From assembly GCF_040545425.1 (NCBI RefSeq), contig NZ_JBEPLW010000001.1: a stretch of 64,000 bases of DNA; one strand, written 5' to 3'. This document shows, one piece after another, positions 33,771 to 41,527 of the stretch (within the stretch, counting starts at the first letter, position 1; each line of letters starts with the position of its first letter). A model generated the notes under the pieces. The model was not told where the DNA came from. It saw only the letters and a list, made by a program, of their open reading frames with translations, and did no database searches. The position numbers and the translations under genes are program-made. Origin of the DNA: Bhargavaea ullalensis. Lineage in GTDB: Bacteria > Bacillota > Bacilli > Bacillales_A > Planococcaceae.

Positions 33771-33775
33771 GAGAA

Positions 33776-34225
33776 ATGGAAATGGAAACAGTCTATGAAG
33801 TGGTGCGGATCAAACAAGTGATTCAGGAGATCGAGCCCGATGAAAAGTATCAGATCCGATCCCCAGAGGATGCGGCCGCCGTCGCGGCTGAATTCATCGG
33901 AGACGAGGACCGGGAGGTGTTCCTGGTGATGTGCCTCAGCATCAAGAATCAGGTGGTGGCCGTGCATCGCTGCCATGTCGGCTCGCTGAATTCGAGTATC
34001 GTTGCGCCCCGGGAAGTGTTCAAGGCTGCGATCCTCAACAACAGCGGATCCATCATTGTGTCGCATCAGCATCCGAGCCAAGATGTCACGCCGTCCCCGG
34101 AAGACATCGAGGTGACCAAGCGGCTGGCGCAATGCGGCGAGTATCTCGGGATCGAGGTGCTGGATCACATCATCGTGAATGCGAAAGCTGAATTTTGCAG
34201 TCTAAAGGAACGGATGGCCTTCTAG
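33776..34225 (+). CDS. RadC-like JAMM/MPN domain protein
   Basis: 149 residues from the ATG at 33776 behind AAGGAGAG. The metalloprotease-like JAMM motif appears as S-H-Q-H-P-S-Q-D-V-T-P-S-P-E-D near residue 97, with the usual E of H-R-G/E upstream unclear. V-G-S-L-N-S-S-I-V-A-P-R-E-V-F-K-A-A is the second RadC block. Plasmid- and phage-borne RadC-like proteins lack the helix-hairpin-helix of the chromosomal form, as here. Biochemical role unknown. It is preceded by leader R2. Confidence 0.85.
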   Translation: MEMETVYEVVRIKQVIQEIEPDEKYQIRSPEDAAAVAAEFIGDEDREVFLVMCLSIKNQVVAVHRCHVGSLNSSIVAPREVFKAAILNNSGSIIVSHQHPSQDVTPSPEDIEVTKRLAQCGEYLGIEVLDHIIVNAKAEFCSLKERMAF

Positions 34226-34246
34226 AAATAGAGGGCCTTCGACCTT

Positions 34247-34386
34247 TACACTTACACTTGTAAGTGTAAGTGTAAGTGTAAGTGTGTTTCTCGAAAGAAG
34301 TTGTTGAATACCTGTCTCGCAACGGTTTTCATTAATTAAAAAACACTTATAAGTACACTTATACTTGCAAGTGTACTTATAAGTGG
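34247..34386. repeat. Short-repeat arrays 1 and 2 (AAGTGTA / ACTTATAAGT units)
   Basis: 34247-34286 contains tandem AAGTGT units in both orientations (five or more copies of TAAGTG), and 34342-34386 has ACTTATAAGT palindromes alternating with ACTTGCAAGT. The same units recur at 35510, 36634 and 36719 around the partition genes. Likely ParA/ParB centromere sites or plasmid iterons. The rest of the gene-free stretch 34226-34597 holds only a small hairpin near 34433 and the promoter region of the next gene. Confidence 0.65.
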
Positions 34387-34597
34387 AGTTCTCTTAGAAA
34401 GATAGTTCGAATCAGTTGTGGTCAATCCAATAACGCCCAAGACTGGGTGTTCTCCAGTTATATCTTTAAATCCTGGACAGTTTCGGGGGCATCAAGCCTT
34501 TGGAAATATCGTGCGATTTTTTTGGAGAATTGCTTTTCTAAATACGTCCATACTACCTAAAATATGAATTATTGCGGTTTGAACAGGGGATGTATTG

Positions 34598-35446
34598 ATG
34601 AAGAAAATAATCACTCTTACCTTGCTGTCACTTGTTGCAATTAACTTTATTTTGATGACTGTTCACGCTAATCAAGGTCAGAAAAAAGACCTAATGAAAA
34701 TTGTTAAGGCAAATATGCCACCGCACTCAACGCTTATAAGTCCTGAAAAGCCTTCCTCCACACAACCAATTCAACTCTATGACTTTAATCACGACGGGCA
34801 GAAAGAAATAATCTTTACCTTTGAAATCAAAGAAAAAGTACAACCTTCCCCTTCCCAGTTTGGTGCAATCGTACTCAAAAAGGATAATGCTGATTGGCGA
34901 AAAATTCGGGAAACTAAAAAGAAAGGAGTTGATTTGGATTTTTCAGGTTTGGTCGATATTACTGGTGATGGAACAAAAGAATTTTTATTCGGCGTTACAA
35001 TCGGCGCAGACATAGGAAGCGAACTTGAAGTTTTCCAATGGGTTAATAACTCATTCAAAAAGATTGCTGATGTTCCTTATCATCAAATTGACATTGTCAA
35101 AGGAAATCAAAAAGTTGGTATAGCAGTTTGGCAAAAGTATGTTGGCGATAGTTACTTAGTCGATGTACTAAAATGGAATGGTGAAAAGTTGGTTTATGAT
35201 AAAGAATTGTATTCCAAGTATTATCCGGTAATCGAAAAGTTTTATAACGATAAAATTTCTGAAATGGACGCTTGGTTTTATTGGTATTCCCTTGCAGATG
35301 CCCAAATTAAAGCAAATAAATTTGAAGAAGCTTCTAAATCTATTCGAAATGGAATTTCTGTAGCTGAAAATATACCAATGCTAGATGTAGTCCAAGACTT
35401 TAATGATTTAACTGAAAGACTGGAGAACAAGAGAAGAGTTCAATAA
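34598..35446 (+). CDS. Secreted protein with FG-GAP/VCBS-like repeats
   Basis: 282 residues with a signal peptide (M-K-K-I-I-T-L-T-L-L, cleavage near V-H-A-N). Two calcium-loop-like motifs, D-F-N-H-D-G-Q-K-E-I near residue 68 and D-I-T-G-D-G-T-K-E-F near residue 115, are typical of beta-propeller-type repeats. The C-terminal ~70 residues are helical. The gene is AT-rich and lies between repeat arrays of the partition region. Function unknown. Confidence 0.7.
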   Translation: MKKIITLTLLSLVAINFILMTVHANQGQKKDLMKIVKANMPPHSTLISPEKPSSTQPIQLYDFNHDGQKEIIFTFEIKEKVQPSPSQFGAIVLKKDNADWRKIRETKKKGVDLDFSGLVDITGDGTKEFLFGVTIGADIGSELEVFQWVNNSFKKIADVPYHQIDIVKGNQKVGIAVWQKYVGDSYLVDVLKWNGEKLVYDKELYSKYYPVIEKFYNDKISEMDAWFYWYSLADAQIKANKFEEASKSIRNGISVAENIPMLDVVQDFNDLTERLENKRRVQ

Positions 35447-35509
35447 CAATCTTCATATATCGGGCGTGATCACTGCAGATCAAAAGCCTAATTCCTCGAT
35501 TTGCGAACG

Positions 35510-35546
35510 CACTTATAAATACACTTGTAAGTGTATTTATAAGTGC
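35510..35546. repeat. Short-repeat array 3
   Basis: ACTTATAAATACACTTGT and its near inverse: the same units as arrays 1-2, immediately downstream of the partition operon. Confidence 0.6.
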
Positions 35547-35570
35547 GTTTTCGGTTGTTTAGAGGCAAGC

Positions 35571-35798
35571 TTAATTGTGGTCTATCCAGTAGCCGATCAG
35601 TTCGCTTGCACTCATGTCGAGATCATCGGCCATCCGGCGCAGTTTCTTTTTCTGTGTCGGCGTCAGCATGATTGACATCTGTTCCTTGGTCTCTTTTTTC
35701 TTTTTGTCCGGGAGGCCGACATTTCCTGCGGAAGTTGAAGTGGCATTGGTTTTGGAGAGTTCCTCCTGTGCTTTTGCGAAATCGTTGAATTTGCTCAT
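35571..35798 (-). CDS. Small ribbon-helix-helix-like partition partner of ParA
   Basis: 75 residues from the ATG at 35798 (AAAGGAGCC upstream). The N-terminus is polar and flexible (S-T-S-A-G-N-V). The C-terminal ~35 residues M-S-I-M-L-T-P-T-Q-K-K-K-L-R-R-M-A-D-D-L-D-M-S form a strand-helix-helix pattern as in ParG/CopG-type centromere binders. It follows parA by 13 bases. Flexible N-terminus plus RHH is the layout of ParG-like ParB proteins in type Ib partition systems. Confidence 0.68.
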   Translation of the reverse strand: MSKFNDFAKAQEELSKTNATSTSAGNVGLPDKKKKETKEQMSIMLTPTQKKKLRRMADDLDMSASELIGYWIDHN

Positions 35799-35811
35799 AT
35801 CCATGGCTCCT

Positions 35812-36615
35812 TTATTGGTTTTCAGCGGCTTGGATGACCTTTTTAAAGACGGCATCGACATTGGCGTAGAACTTTTCGTGTTTAGCCTGTTCGGCAGGGG
35901 ACATTTCCTCGCGCATCTCGAAGATGCTCTTGTCCTGAAGAAGGGTTTTTGCCAGAAGCTCTTTTTTCTGGATCATGCCCAGGTAATTGGGCTGCAGTTC
36001 GACCATTTCCAGGAATTGCTTGCTGCTGGTGCCGATATGCTCGACTTTGTTGGCAATCAGGTAAGGGGTGGCCGTCACATACGTTTTCCGGGTCATCACA
36101 TCGATGATTTCGGACTTCAGGTGATCGATGGTGTCCTCCAGCTCGAGCCATGCCCGGAACCCGTTCCGGGATGGCTCCGAGACGCCCAGTACGATATCTG
36201 CCACGGCGAGGAAGTTGTAGGTGACCAGACTGGTGTCGTTGTGGGTGTCGATCAGGATATAGTCGTATTCATTCAACCGGTCCACATTATCGGCAATCCA
36301 CATGAAGAACAGCATGCAGTTGTTCTGTCTGGATTTCAGGTCGAGCTCATGGTCATCCAGCTGCTCGGATCCTTTGATAAAGTCCAGATTCTTGCCGACC
36401 TGATGGAATTCCACCGGACGTCCAGTCTTTTCAAAGATGTCCAAGATCGAGGAGGCTCCGGCATCCGGGAATGAAAAACTCAGGTTGCAGGACCGGTCCC
36501 CATCGATCAGCAACACCTTTTTGTTCTTTCTGAGGGTCAGCCATTTCGCCAATGTATAAGAGATCGTCGACTTTCCAGTCCCGCCTTTGTTGACGTTTAC
36601 GGTGATGACTTTCAT
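35812..36615 (-). CDS. parA: ParA-family partition ATPase
   Basis: 267 residues from the ATG at 36615 (AAGGAGA upstream; an ATG six bases earlier is also in frame). Deviant Walker A K-G-G-T-G-K-S-T near residue 10, V-L-L-I-D-G-D (Walker A'), and Y-I-L-I-D-T-H near residue 120 (Walker B). There is no N-terminal DNA-binding domain, so this is a small (type Ib) ParA. With the partner at 35571 and the repeat arrays it would segregate the plasmid. Confidence 0.9.
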   Translation of the reverse strand: MKVITVNVNKGGTGKSTISYTLAKWLTLRKNKKVLLIDGDRSCNLSFSFPDAGASSILDIFEKTGRPVEFHQVGKNLDFIKGSEQLDDHELDLKSRQNNCMLFFMWIADNVDRLNEYDYILIDTHNDTSLVTYNFLAVADIVLGVSEPSRNGFRAWLELEDTIDHLKSEIIDVMTRKTYVTATPYLIANKVEHIGTSSKQFLEMVELQPNYLGMIQKKELLAKTLLQDKSIFEMREEMSPAEQAKHEKFYANVDAVFKKVIQAAENQ

Positions 36616-36633
36616 GTGCATTCTCCTTAAACA

Positions 36634-36761
36634 TTACACTTATAAGTACAATTGCAATTGTACTTATAAGTGTAATTGCAAGTGGTCTATATTCCATGGC
36701 TTTAATGTAATATAATATAAGTATAAGTGCAAGTATACTTACACTTGCACTTATAAGTGTT
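36634..36761. repeat. Short-repeat arrays 4 and 5 upstream of parA
   Basis: Two clusters (36634-36684 and 36719-36761) of ACTTATAAGT, AATTGCAATT and ACTTGCACTT units, alternately inverted, directly upstream of parA. Their position at the parA promoter suggests a centromere that also serves as operator, as in other type Ib systems. Confidence 0.68.
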
Positions 36762-36871
36762 CTTTATATAAGCAGTAATTCAGATTTTGTTACTGACAAC
36801 ATGAATTGTGTGACAATGGGTTGTAAATGTTGTATACTTTGTAAACAGACAAGTGATTGGGAGGGTACTTT

Positions 36872-37657
36872 ATGAAACAAGCAACAGGACGAATCGTTGA
36901 GCACTTCCCGATTCTTAAAGACAAAATTAATTTTACCGATAGTGAACGGGCAACAGAAGCGATGGAAGGGCTGAATGAAGCAGAAGCCACTTTCCTTCAG
37001 CTGGCTTGGTTTTTTGAGAGGCCTGATGGCGCCAAATTTGATCTGGGCGAGTTACATTCCCATTTGAACAATGACTGGCTTGAGCTGGCTCTGGAGCTGA
37101 TCACGGAATATTTCCGGGAAGACACATACCTGATCCAGAAGCCCACCTACTCGTTGGTCAAGGACAGTTCCGACTATTTTTCAATGACTCAGTTTGCAGA
37201 AGAGCTGACGCGAAGGGGAATCAATTATCCCCGGCAGAAGGTCTACAGTTACTATACTCGCGGGAAAATCCCTGAACCGGATTTGATTGTAGGCGGGATG
37301 AAGTATTGGCATAAGGACGCTGTTGATGCTTATTACCAACATGAACGGGACCGGATGCTTGGGTTGTCGGATGCATCGGACGGCGGGAAGACGGCTACCA
37401 AGATCGAGCGAATCGAGCTCCCGAGCCTGACCGACTGGGGAATTCTTCAGATCAAGGGATTGGGCAATACCTATTTCCGATATAGCTTCGAGGGCGACCG
37501 TCCCGTTTTGGAAGAATCCTATTTCGTGGACAATGCAGAAAACGTAGAAGACAAGCATCAGACTATGTCCCGGAACTCGGATCTCTACAAGGCCGTTCAG
37601 GAGCAACTGGATGCGTACTTTGAGGAGAGGGAAAAGAGCGAAGTCAGAGAAGGATGA
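36872..37657 (+). CDS. Plasmid protein with a helix-turn-helix segment, function unknown
   Basis: 261 residues from the ATG at 36872 behind GGGAGGGTAC. Residues ~110-155 (F-S-M-T-Q-F-A-E-E-L-T-R-R-G ... V-Y-S-Y-Y-T-R-G-K-I-P-E-P-D) resemble a MerR/HTH_17 type DNA-binding segment. N- and C-terminal parts are acidic and helical. It is divergent from parA across the repeat arrays. It may be an accessory replication or partition regulator; no firm family. Confidence 0.6.
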   Translation: MKQATGRIVEHFPILKDKINFTDSERATEAMEGLNEAEATFLQLAWFFERPDGAKFDLGELHSHLNNDWLELALELITEYFREDTYLIQKPTYSLVKDSSDYFSMTQFAEELTRRGINYPRQKVYSYYTRGKIPEPDLIVGGMKYWHKDAVDAYYQHERDRMLGLSDASDGGKTATKIERIELPSLTDWGILQIKGLGNTYFRYSFEGDRPVLEESYFVDNAENVEDKHQTMSRNSDLYKAVQEQLDAYFEEREKSEVREG

Positions 37658-37773
37658 AACCTTCTCTTTTTTGCGTGAAGCAAAAGGGAGGAGTTGATTG
37701 GCGGGCCGCCTCAAGCCGGAAAAGCATCATTCAGGAAAAGAGGGAAGGGATTGAAAGCTTCCTTCGGGCGCCT

Positions 37774-37935
37774 GCACGACAGGCTGTAAAAAAGCAAAGC
37801 ACGCTTTTTAACAACCTGTAGCGTGTCGCTGCGGTATTAAATGAGTCGATAACCACGGACTGTAAAGAAAGGAAGCCCGCCTTTCTCAACAGTCCGTAGG
37901 TTCCTGTCTCATTTACAGCTTCGCCGCCATACCGC
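37774..37935. other. Two very long imperfect hairpins (possible single-strand or transfer origin)
   Basis: The first (37774-37827) pairs CACGACAGG-TGTAAAAAAGC with GCTTTTTAACA-CCTGT-GTG. The second (37831-37935, ~105 bases) nests four stems: GCGGTAT/ATACCGC, AAATGAG/CTCATTT, CGGACTGT/ACAGTCCG and GAAAGG/CCTTTC, with unpaired bulges between. A further CTTCGCC/GGCGAAG stem overlaps the right arm. No protein frame is convincing here. Such structures occur in single-strand origins, transfer origins and attC-like folded recombination sites. Confidence 0.55.
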
Positions 37936-37980
37936 ACGAGGCGAAGAACGTGAGATCAATACCTTGTAGACCAAAAGGAA

Positions 37981-38042
37981 GGCAGCCTTGAGGCTGCCTA
38001 TTTTCATATCATCGGACAGCAGCCTTCAAGGCTGCTTTTTTC
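37981..38042 (+). terminator. Tandem terminators
   Basis: GGCAGCC/GGCTGCC followed by TATTTTC, then GCAGCCTT/AAGGCTGC followed by TTTTTTC. The two hairpins are repeats of each other. They separate the helix-turn-helix gene and hairpin region from the ardC leader. Confidence 0.75.
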
Positions 38043-38043
38043 A

Positions 38044-38332
38044 TTGGCTTTTGCCCATTGGCCTCCGAATCGTAAAACATCGCAGGCCGACTAAGCCCGC
38101 CGCGGGCCGAGCCTCGTAGGCGCTGCCCTCCACCCGCCGCGGGCCAAGTCGGCGAGCCAAGCCGGTCAAGGGGCAAAAAACTTTTTGCCTAACTCCGCGC
38201 TTGCGCAACGTCAAAAACTTTTTGTGCTGGTTCCCTTGACCGCTTGGCTATGCGTGTTTTCCGGTTCTCCATGCCAAAGGGGCAAAATCCTTCCCTTCGG
38301 GAACGGAAGCGCTTCGGAGGCCAAAAAGCCAA
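38044..38332 (+). promoter_or_regulatory. Nested inverted-repeat leader of ardC (possible ssDNA promoter)
   Basis: An outer stem joins TTGGCTTTT + GGCCTCCGAA (38044-38069) to TTCGGAGGCC + AAAAAGCCAA (38313-38332), enclosing ~240 bases with further stems: GGTCAAGGG/CCCTTGACC, two GCAAAAAACTTTTTGC-like palindromes and CCGCGGGCC palindromes. The outer stem ends one base before ardC's AAGGGAGG ribosome site. In conjugative plasmids, antirestriction genes of the leading region are often driven by promoters that form only in folded single-stranded DNA (Frpo type). That reading is inference. Confidence 0.5.
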
Positions 38333-38347
38333 GGGAGGCAAAACCAA

Positions 38348-39175
38348 ATGAAAAAGAACGTCTATGAAATCGTAACGGACAAAATCATCGAACAGCTGGA
38401 AAAGGGGGTTGTACCGTGGCGGCAGCCCTGGGTTGGCGGCGGGGCAGTCAACTGGAAAACCCAAAAGCCATACCGGGGAATCAATATTTTCCTGCTGGAG
38501 CCCAGAGAATACGCGACCTTTAAGCAAATCCAAGAAGCCGGCGGCAAGGTGAAGAAAGGTGAAGAATCCCACATCGTGGTATTCTGGAAATGGTTGGAGA
38601 AAGAAAATGAGGAAATCGGCGAGCCTGAGAAAATCCCATATCTCCGCTATTACCGGGTATTCGAAATCAATAAGCAGGCGGAAGGGCTGGAAAGCAGACG
38701 AAGTGCCTTTGACCACGATCCGATTGAAAAGGCGGAAGAGGTAGTCCGAGGGTATCTGAACGGCCCGACATACAGCTATCAATCCGGCCGAGCTTACTAT
38801 CAGCCGGCGAGGGACCACATCAATGTTCCGCCCCTGAAGGATTATCTGGATGCTGCAGGATACTACAGTACCCTGTTTCACGAGATGGTCCATTCCACCG
38901 GCCACAGGAGCCGGCTCGCCCGTCCGGGCGTGACCAGACAGGAAATTGCCTTTGGTGATGAGGTTTACTCCAAGGAAGAGCTGGTGGCGGAGATGGGGGC
39001 AGCCATGCTGTGCGGCGTGGCCGGCATCGATAACGAGACCATCCAAAACAGCGCGAGCTATCTTCAGTCTTGGCTCCGGGCCTTAAAAGAGGACAGCCGG
39101 CTGATTGTCCAAGCGGCCGCGCAGGCCCAGAAAGCAGCTGACTATATCCTTGGCCACAAGCCAGAAACCGAGTGA
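38348..39175 (+). CDS. ardC: ArdC-like antirestriction protein (ssDNA-binding plus zincin-like domain)
   Basis: 275 residues. N-terminal ssDNA-binding domain: I-I-E-Q-L-E-K-G-V-V-P-W-R-Q-P-W near residue 15, P-Y-R-G-I-N, then F-K-Q-I-Q-E-A-G-G and G-x-x-S-H-I-V-V-F-W. C-terminal zincin-like domain: L-F-H-E-M-V-H-S-T-G-H near residue 180 followed by E-E-L-V-A-E-M-G-A-A. ArdC proteins coat entering plasmid DNA and guard it from restriction. ATG behind AAGGGAGGCAAAACCAA; strongly structured leader upstream. Confidence 0.93.
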   Translation: MKKNVYEIVTDKIIEQLEKGVVPWRQPWVGGGAVNWKTQKPYRGINIFLLEPREYATFKQIQEAGGKVKKGEESHIVVFWKWLEKENEEIGEPEKIPYLRYYRVFEINKQAEGLESRRSAFDHDPIEKAEEVVRGYLNGPTYSYQSGRAYYQPARDHINVPPLKDYLDAAGYYSTLFHEMVHSTGHRSRLARPGVTRQEIAFGDEVYSKEELVAEMGAAMLCGVAGIDNETIQNSASYLQSWLRALKEDSRLIVQAAAQAQKAADYILGHKPETE

Positions 39176-39213
39176 TCTGTTTTAACCTATGAAATCACAA
39201 GCATAAAAGGTGG

Positions 39214-39244
39214 CCATCTTTCCTTCATTCCGAAGGAAAGATGG
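39214..39244. other. Perfect 12-bp hairpin between ardC and the zinc-ribbon gene
   Basis: CCATCTTTCCTT and AAGGAAAGATGG are perfectly complementary with a seven-base loop. There is no T run, so it is more likely an mRNA-processing or operator element than a terminator. Confidence 0.5.
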
Positions 39245-39278
39245 GCTCCAATTCATCGGTAAAAGGAGAGGATCCACT

Positions 39279-39815
39279 GTGAAGGAGTCAGATCTCATTA
39301 CCTGCCCGTATTGCGGGTGTGAACTGGTCCATCAAGCGGCGACGTATTATTGTGATTTTTGTGTGATGCAGATGGGGACTGATCAGATTCAGCACAACCA
39401 TGAACGGCTGGCCGTGCGCGTGCGCGACTTTGTACCGGGTGACTATGTAGAGAAAACGACGCCTGAACTGATGATTCTATCCACTTATGAGCTACTGTGC
39501 CTGCTAAAACAAGTTCGCGCAGAACGGACTGCCATGTATCAGCTGATGAACACTTTTTACAAGGCCCGGAAGCATCAGAATTCCGATAATTATCGGAAAG
39601 AAGAGGCGTACAGCGGGCAGGAGTACGAGCGCATAACCCGCAAGATGTTTGTACTCGAGAACCTGATCCGCATGCGTTTGGGGTATGTTCCAAGCCGTAT
39701 AACCGAACAGCATTTAAACCGTTATTTGGAGAATATACGGAAGGATAAGCTAAAACCCATGTTCATCCGAAAGGAACGGCGCGCAGGTATACCGGATCGT
39801 TCTGCAAATGCTTAA
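39279..39815 (+). CDS. Zinc-ribbon plasmid protein of unknown function
   Basis: 178 residues from the GTG at 39279 behind AAAGGAGAGG; the upstream in-frame ATG lacks a ribosome site and the hairpin at 39214 lies in between. Residues ~7-30 hold CPYCGC and CDFC, two zinc knuckles. The rest is helical and basic (A-R-K-H-Q-N, ending R-K-E-R-R-A-G). Similar small proteins accompany Bacillus plasmid backbone genes; no function assigned. Confidence 0.65.
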   Translation: MKESDLITCPYCGCELVHQAATYYCDFCVMQMGTDQIQHNHERLAVRVRDFVPGDYVEKTTPELMILSTYELLCLLKQVRAERTAMYQLMNTFYKARKHQNSDNYRKEEAYSGQEYERITRKMFVLENLIRMRLGYVPSRITEQHLNRYLENIRKDKLKPMFIRKERRAGIPDRSANA

Positions 39816-39865
39816 AAGCTTGTACTTGAGTATTGTAGCGTTAAAACCCTTTTTTCTATAATAGC

Positions 39866-39894
39866 AAAACCCCTGCGGAGACAGCAGGGGTTTT
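39866..39894. terminator. Bidirectional terminator
   Basis: AAAACCCCTGC and GCAGGGGTTTT are perfectly complementary around a seven-base loop. Confidence 0.88.
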
Positions 39895-39932
39895 GGTCCT
39901 TAGTCATGTTCTTGATGGGGTGCGGCGCGGGG

Positions 39933-40248
39933 ATGCCGCAACTCAAATATATGACTATTCAGAAACAAGAGCAAGACAAAAAGATGATTTCCCTTTACCA
40001 AGGGGATTAGGATACGAAGCAAAGACAAGGGAGCAGAAGACCTTGAGAGTCTGCGGAGGAAAGATGAGCGTATAAGAAAGCAAACGATTGAAATTGAGTT
40101 ACCATCGCGTCTTATCGTAAAGATTGAGAGACTGGTAGCCAAACAAGGCAAGCCCATGGACGTCGTAATAGATACAGGCGTTTCGTTGTATTTACAGCGG
40201 TTTGCAGAAATTGTGGATGAAGAGGAAAGCGAAGAAGATGATTCATGA
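39933..40248 (+). pseudogene. Frameshifted ribbon-helix-helix protein gene
   Basis: The frame ending at 40248 encodes R-K-Q-T-I-E-I-E-L-P-S-R-L-I-V-K-I-E-R-L-V then D-V-V-I-D-T-G-V-S-L-Y-L, a good RHH/antitoxin-like pattern with an acidic tail, but it has no start codon. An ATG at 40064 with a perfect GGAGG reads M-S-V then stops; adding one base would join it to the RHH frame. An earlier ATG (39933, M-P-Q-L-K-Y-M-T-I-Q) also runs into a stop near 40010 where the RHH frame opens. Either way an indel has broken the gene. Confidence 0.5.
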
Positions 40249-40280
40249 TTCATTAAGTAAAGAGTCTTTATCTTGACGCT

Positions 40281-40495
40281 AACCCGTTCAGTGGAGTGGT
40301 GCAAACATGCGAGTTAGCACAACAATTAGCAGAGATTTTAGCAAGACATTAACATCATTTTCATCATTCATTTTGGTTGCGTGAAGGTTTACACTTAAAC
40401 TAACGAGGCAGGTTAATTTATATAGTGAGATCTTTATTTTGTGGATAATAAAATGATTTTCCAGAAAAATATCGCACTATATAACTGAACGGGTT
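40281..40495. mobile_element. MITE-like element with 12-bp terminal inverted repeats
   Basis: AACCCGTTCAGT (40281-40292) and ACTGAACGGGTT (40484-40495) are perfect inverted repeats bounding 215 bp of AT-rich, non-coding DNA. Inside the right half TTATATAGTG pairs with CACTATATAA. Flanks ATCTTGACGCT and ATCTTGATGCT are similar on both sides. The size and structure fit a miniature inverted-repeat element; no parent transposase is in the window. Confidence 0.5.
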
Positions 40496-40625
40496 ATCTT
40501 GATGCTGGCTCCGTCTTTTTGCTGTTCCAATACTTCGTACATGACCGGTCTCTAAAGAGACTGGTTTTTATTTGCTCTTTAATATGGGAACGTAAGTTCT
40601 ATAATTGGAGTTGGGAGGCGATATC

Positions 40626-40943
40626 ATGATACGTGACCGAGGAAATATAAAATGGACGGCCATGATGCTGCCAGAGCATTTACGAGAGCTCCGGAAGTGG
40701 CAGGCGGAGGATGACTTGGTTAAACGGCCAAATCTAAGCGAGTGGGATTTACAGCAAATCCAGCAGGAGATAGACCGGGCTATACGCAGTAGAGAACTGA
40801 CTGAGGTCCAAACGTGGAGAGATGGAATATTACATAAGCACACCGGAATCATTGTTTCGGCCGATATATCCAGCCAGAGAATCCAACTGGACGAGAGGTG
40901 GATAAAGGTTGCGGAGATCGTGAGCGTTAACGTCTTAGAGTAG
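40626..40943 (+). CDS. YolD-like protein
   Basis: 105 residues from the ATG at 40626 behind GGGAGGCGATATC. R-D-R-G-N-I-K-W-T-A-M-M-L-P-E-H near the N-terminus is the YolD signature (R-D-R-G-x-I-K-W-x-x-A-M-M-L-P-E-H). YolD-like proteins are small plasmid or prophage proteins often linked to Y-family polymerases, but no polymerase gene is adjacent here. Confidence 0.85.
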   Translation: MIRDRGNIKWTAMMLPEHLRELRKWQAEDDLVKRPNLSEWDLQQIQQEIDRAIRSRELTEVQTWRDGILHKHTGIIVSADISSQRIQLDERWIKVAEIVSVNVLE

Positions 40944-41080
40944 GGGAGAGGCATAAAAAAATCCTGTCTGAAATCTTTTTGGCGGGGAATTGTTCATGAA
41001 TGAACTAAAACTTCTCTAGGAGCCTGCTAAGCGGTTTTGTAGCAACGTGGAGAAGATAGGTTCGAAACAACAGTCTGAGG

Positions 41081-41258
41081 CATCCTCAAGGCTGCCTATT
41101 TTCATATCATCGGATAGCAGCCTTCAAGGCTTCTTATTTATGGTCTTTTGCCCATTGGCCTTCGAATTGTAAAACATCACAGGCCGACTAAGGCTGGTCA
41201 AGGGGCAAAATCCTTCCCTTTGGAAACGGAATCGCTTAGGAGACCAAAAAGCCAAGGG
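41081..41258 (+). repeat. Degenerate, shortened copy of the ardC leader block
   Basis: Closely matches 37984-38338: the GGCTGCC hairpin remnants, 'tattttcatatcatcgga', GCAGCCTTCAAGGC, the arm GCCCATTGGCC-TTCGAA, GGCCGACTAAG, GGTCAAGGGGCAAAATCCTTCCCTT and the right arm AGACCAAAAAGCCAAGGGAGG. About 180 bp of the interior is absent and no ardC follows. The rest of the gene-free stretch 40944-41527 holds only an ATAAATAA/TTATTTAT dyad near 41459-41484, upstream of the ABC gene. Confidence 0.75.
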
Positions 41259-41527
41259 AGGGAATAGCGATAGTTGATTTCTAGTACCAGTCTGTTTTTT
41301 ATAGTTGTTGTAGGGATTGTAAGGCGGTTTCAGTTGGCTATAGAAGGCCTGAAAACCAAGCGTTCTAAGATGGCATTTGACAACAATCCGGTCCGACTTT
41401 CATAAGTGTGCTTAGCATCCATAGATCCTCGGTGAACAGAAAATGTTAAAATGAATTATAAATAACTCGTAAGGGTTATTTATACAACGGTGATTTAAAT
41501 CAATATCGAGTGAACATGGAGGAGAAT

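Noticed and set aside
34247..34386. Short repeats that might be read as a CRISPR array.
   Set aside because: Units are 7-10 bases, contiguous and in both orientations, without spacers or cas genes; they fit iterons or partition sites.
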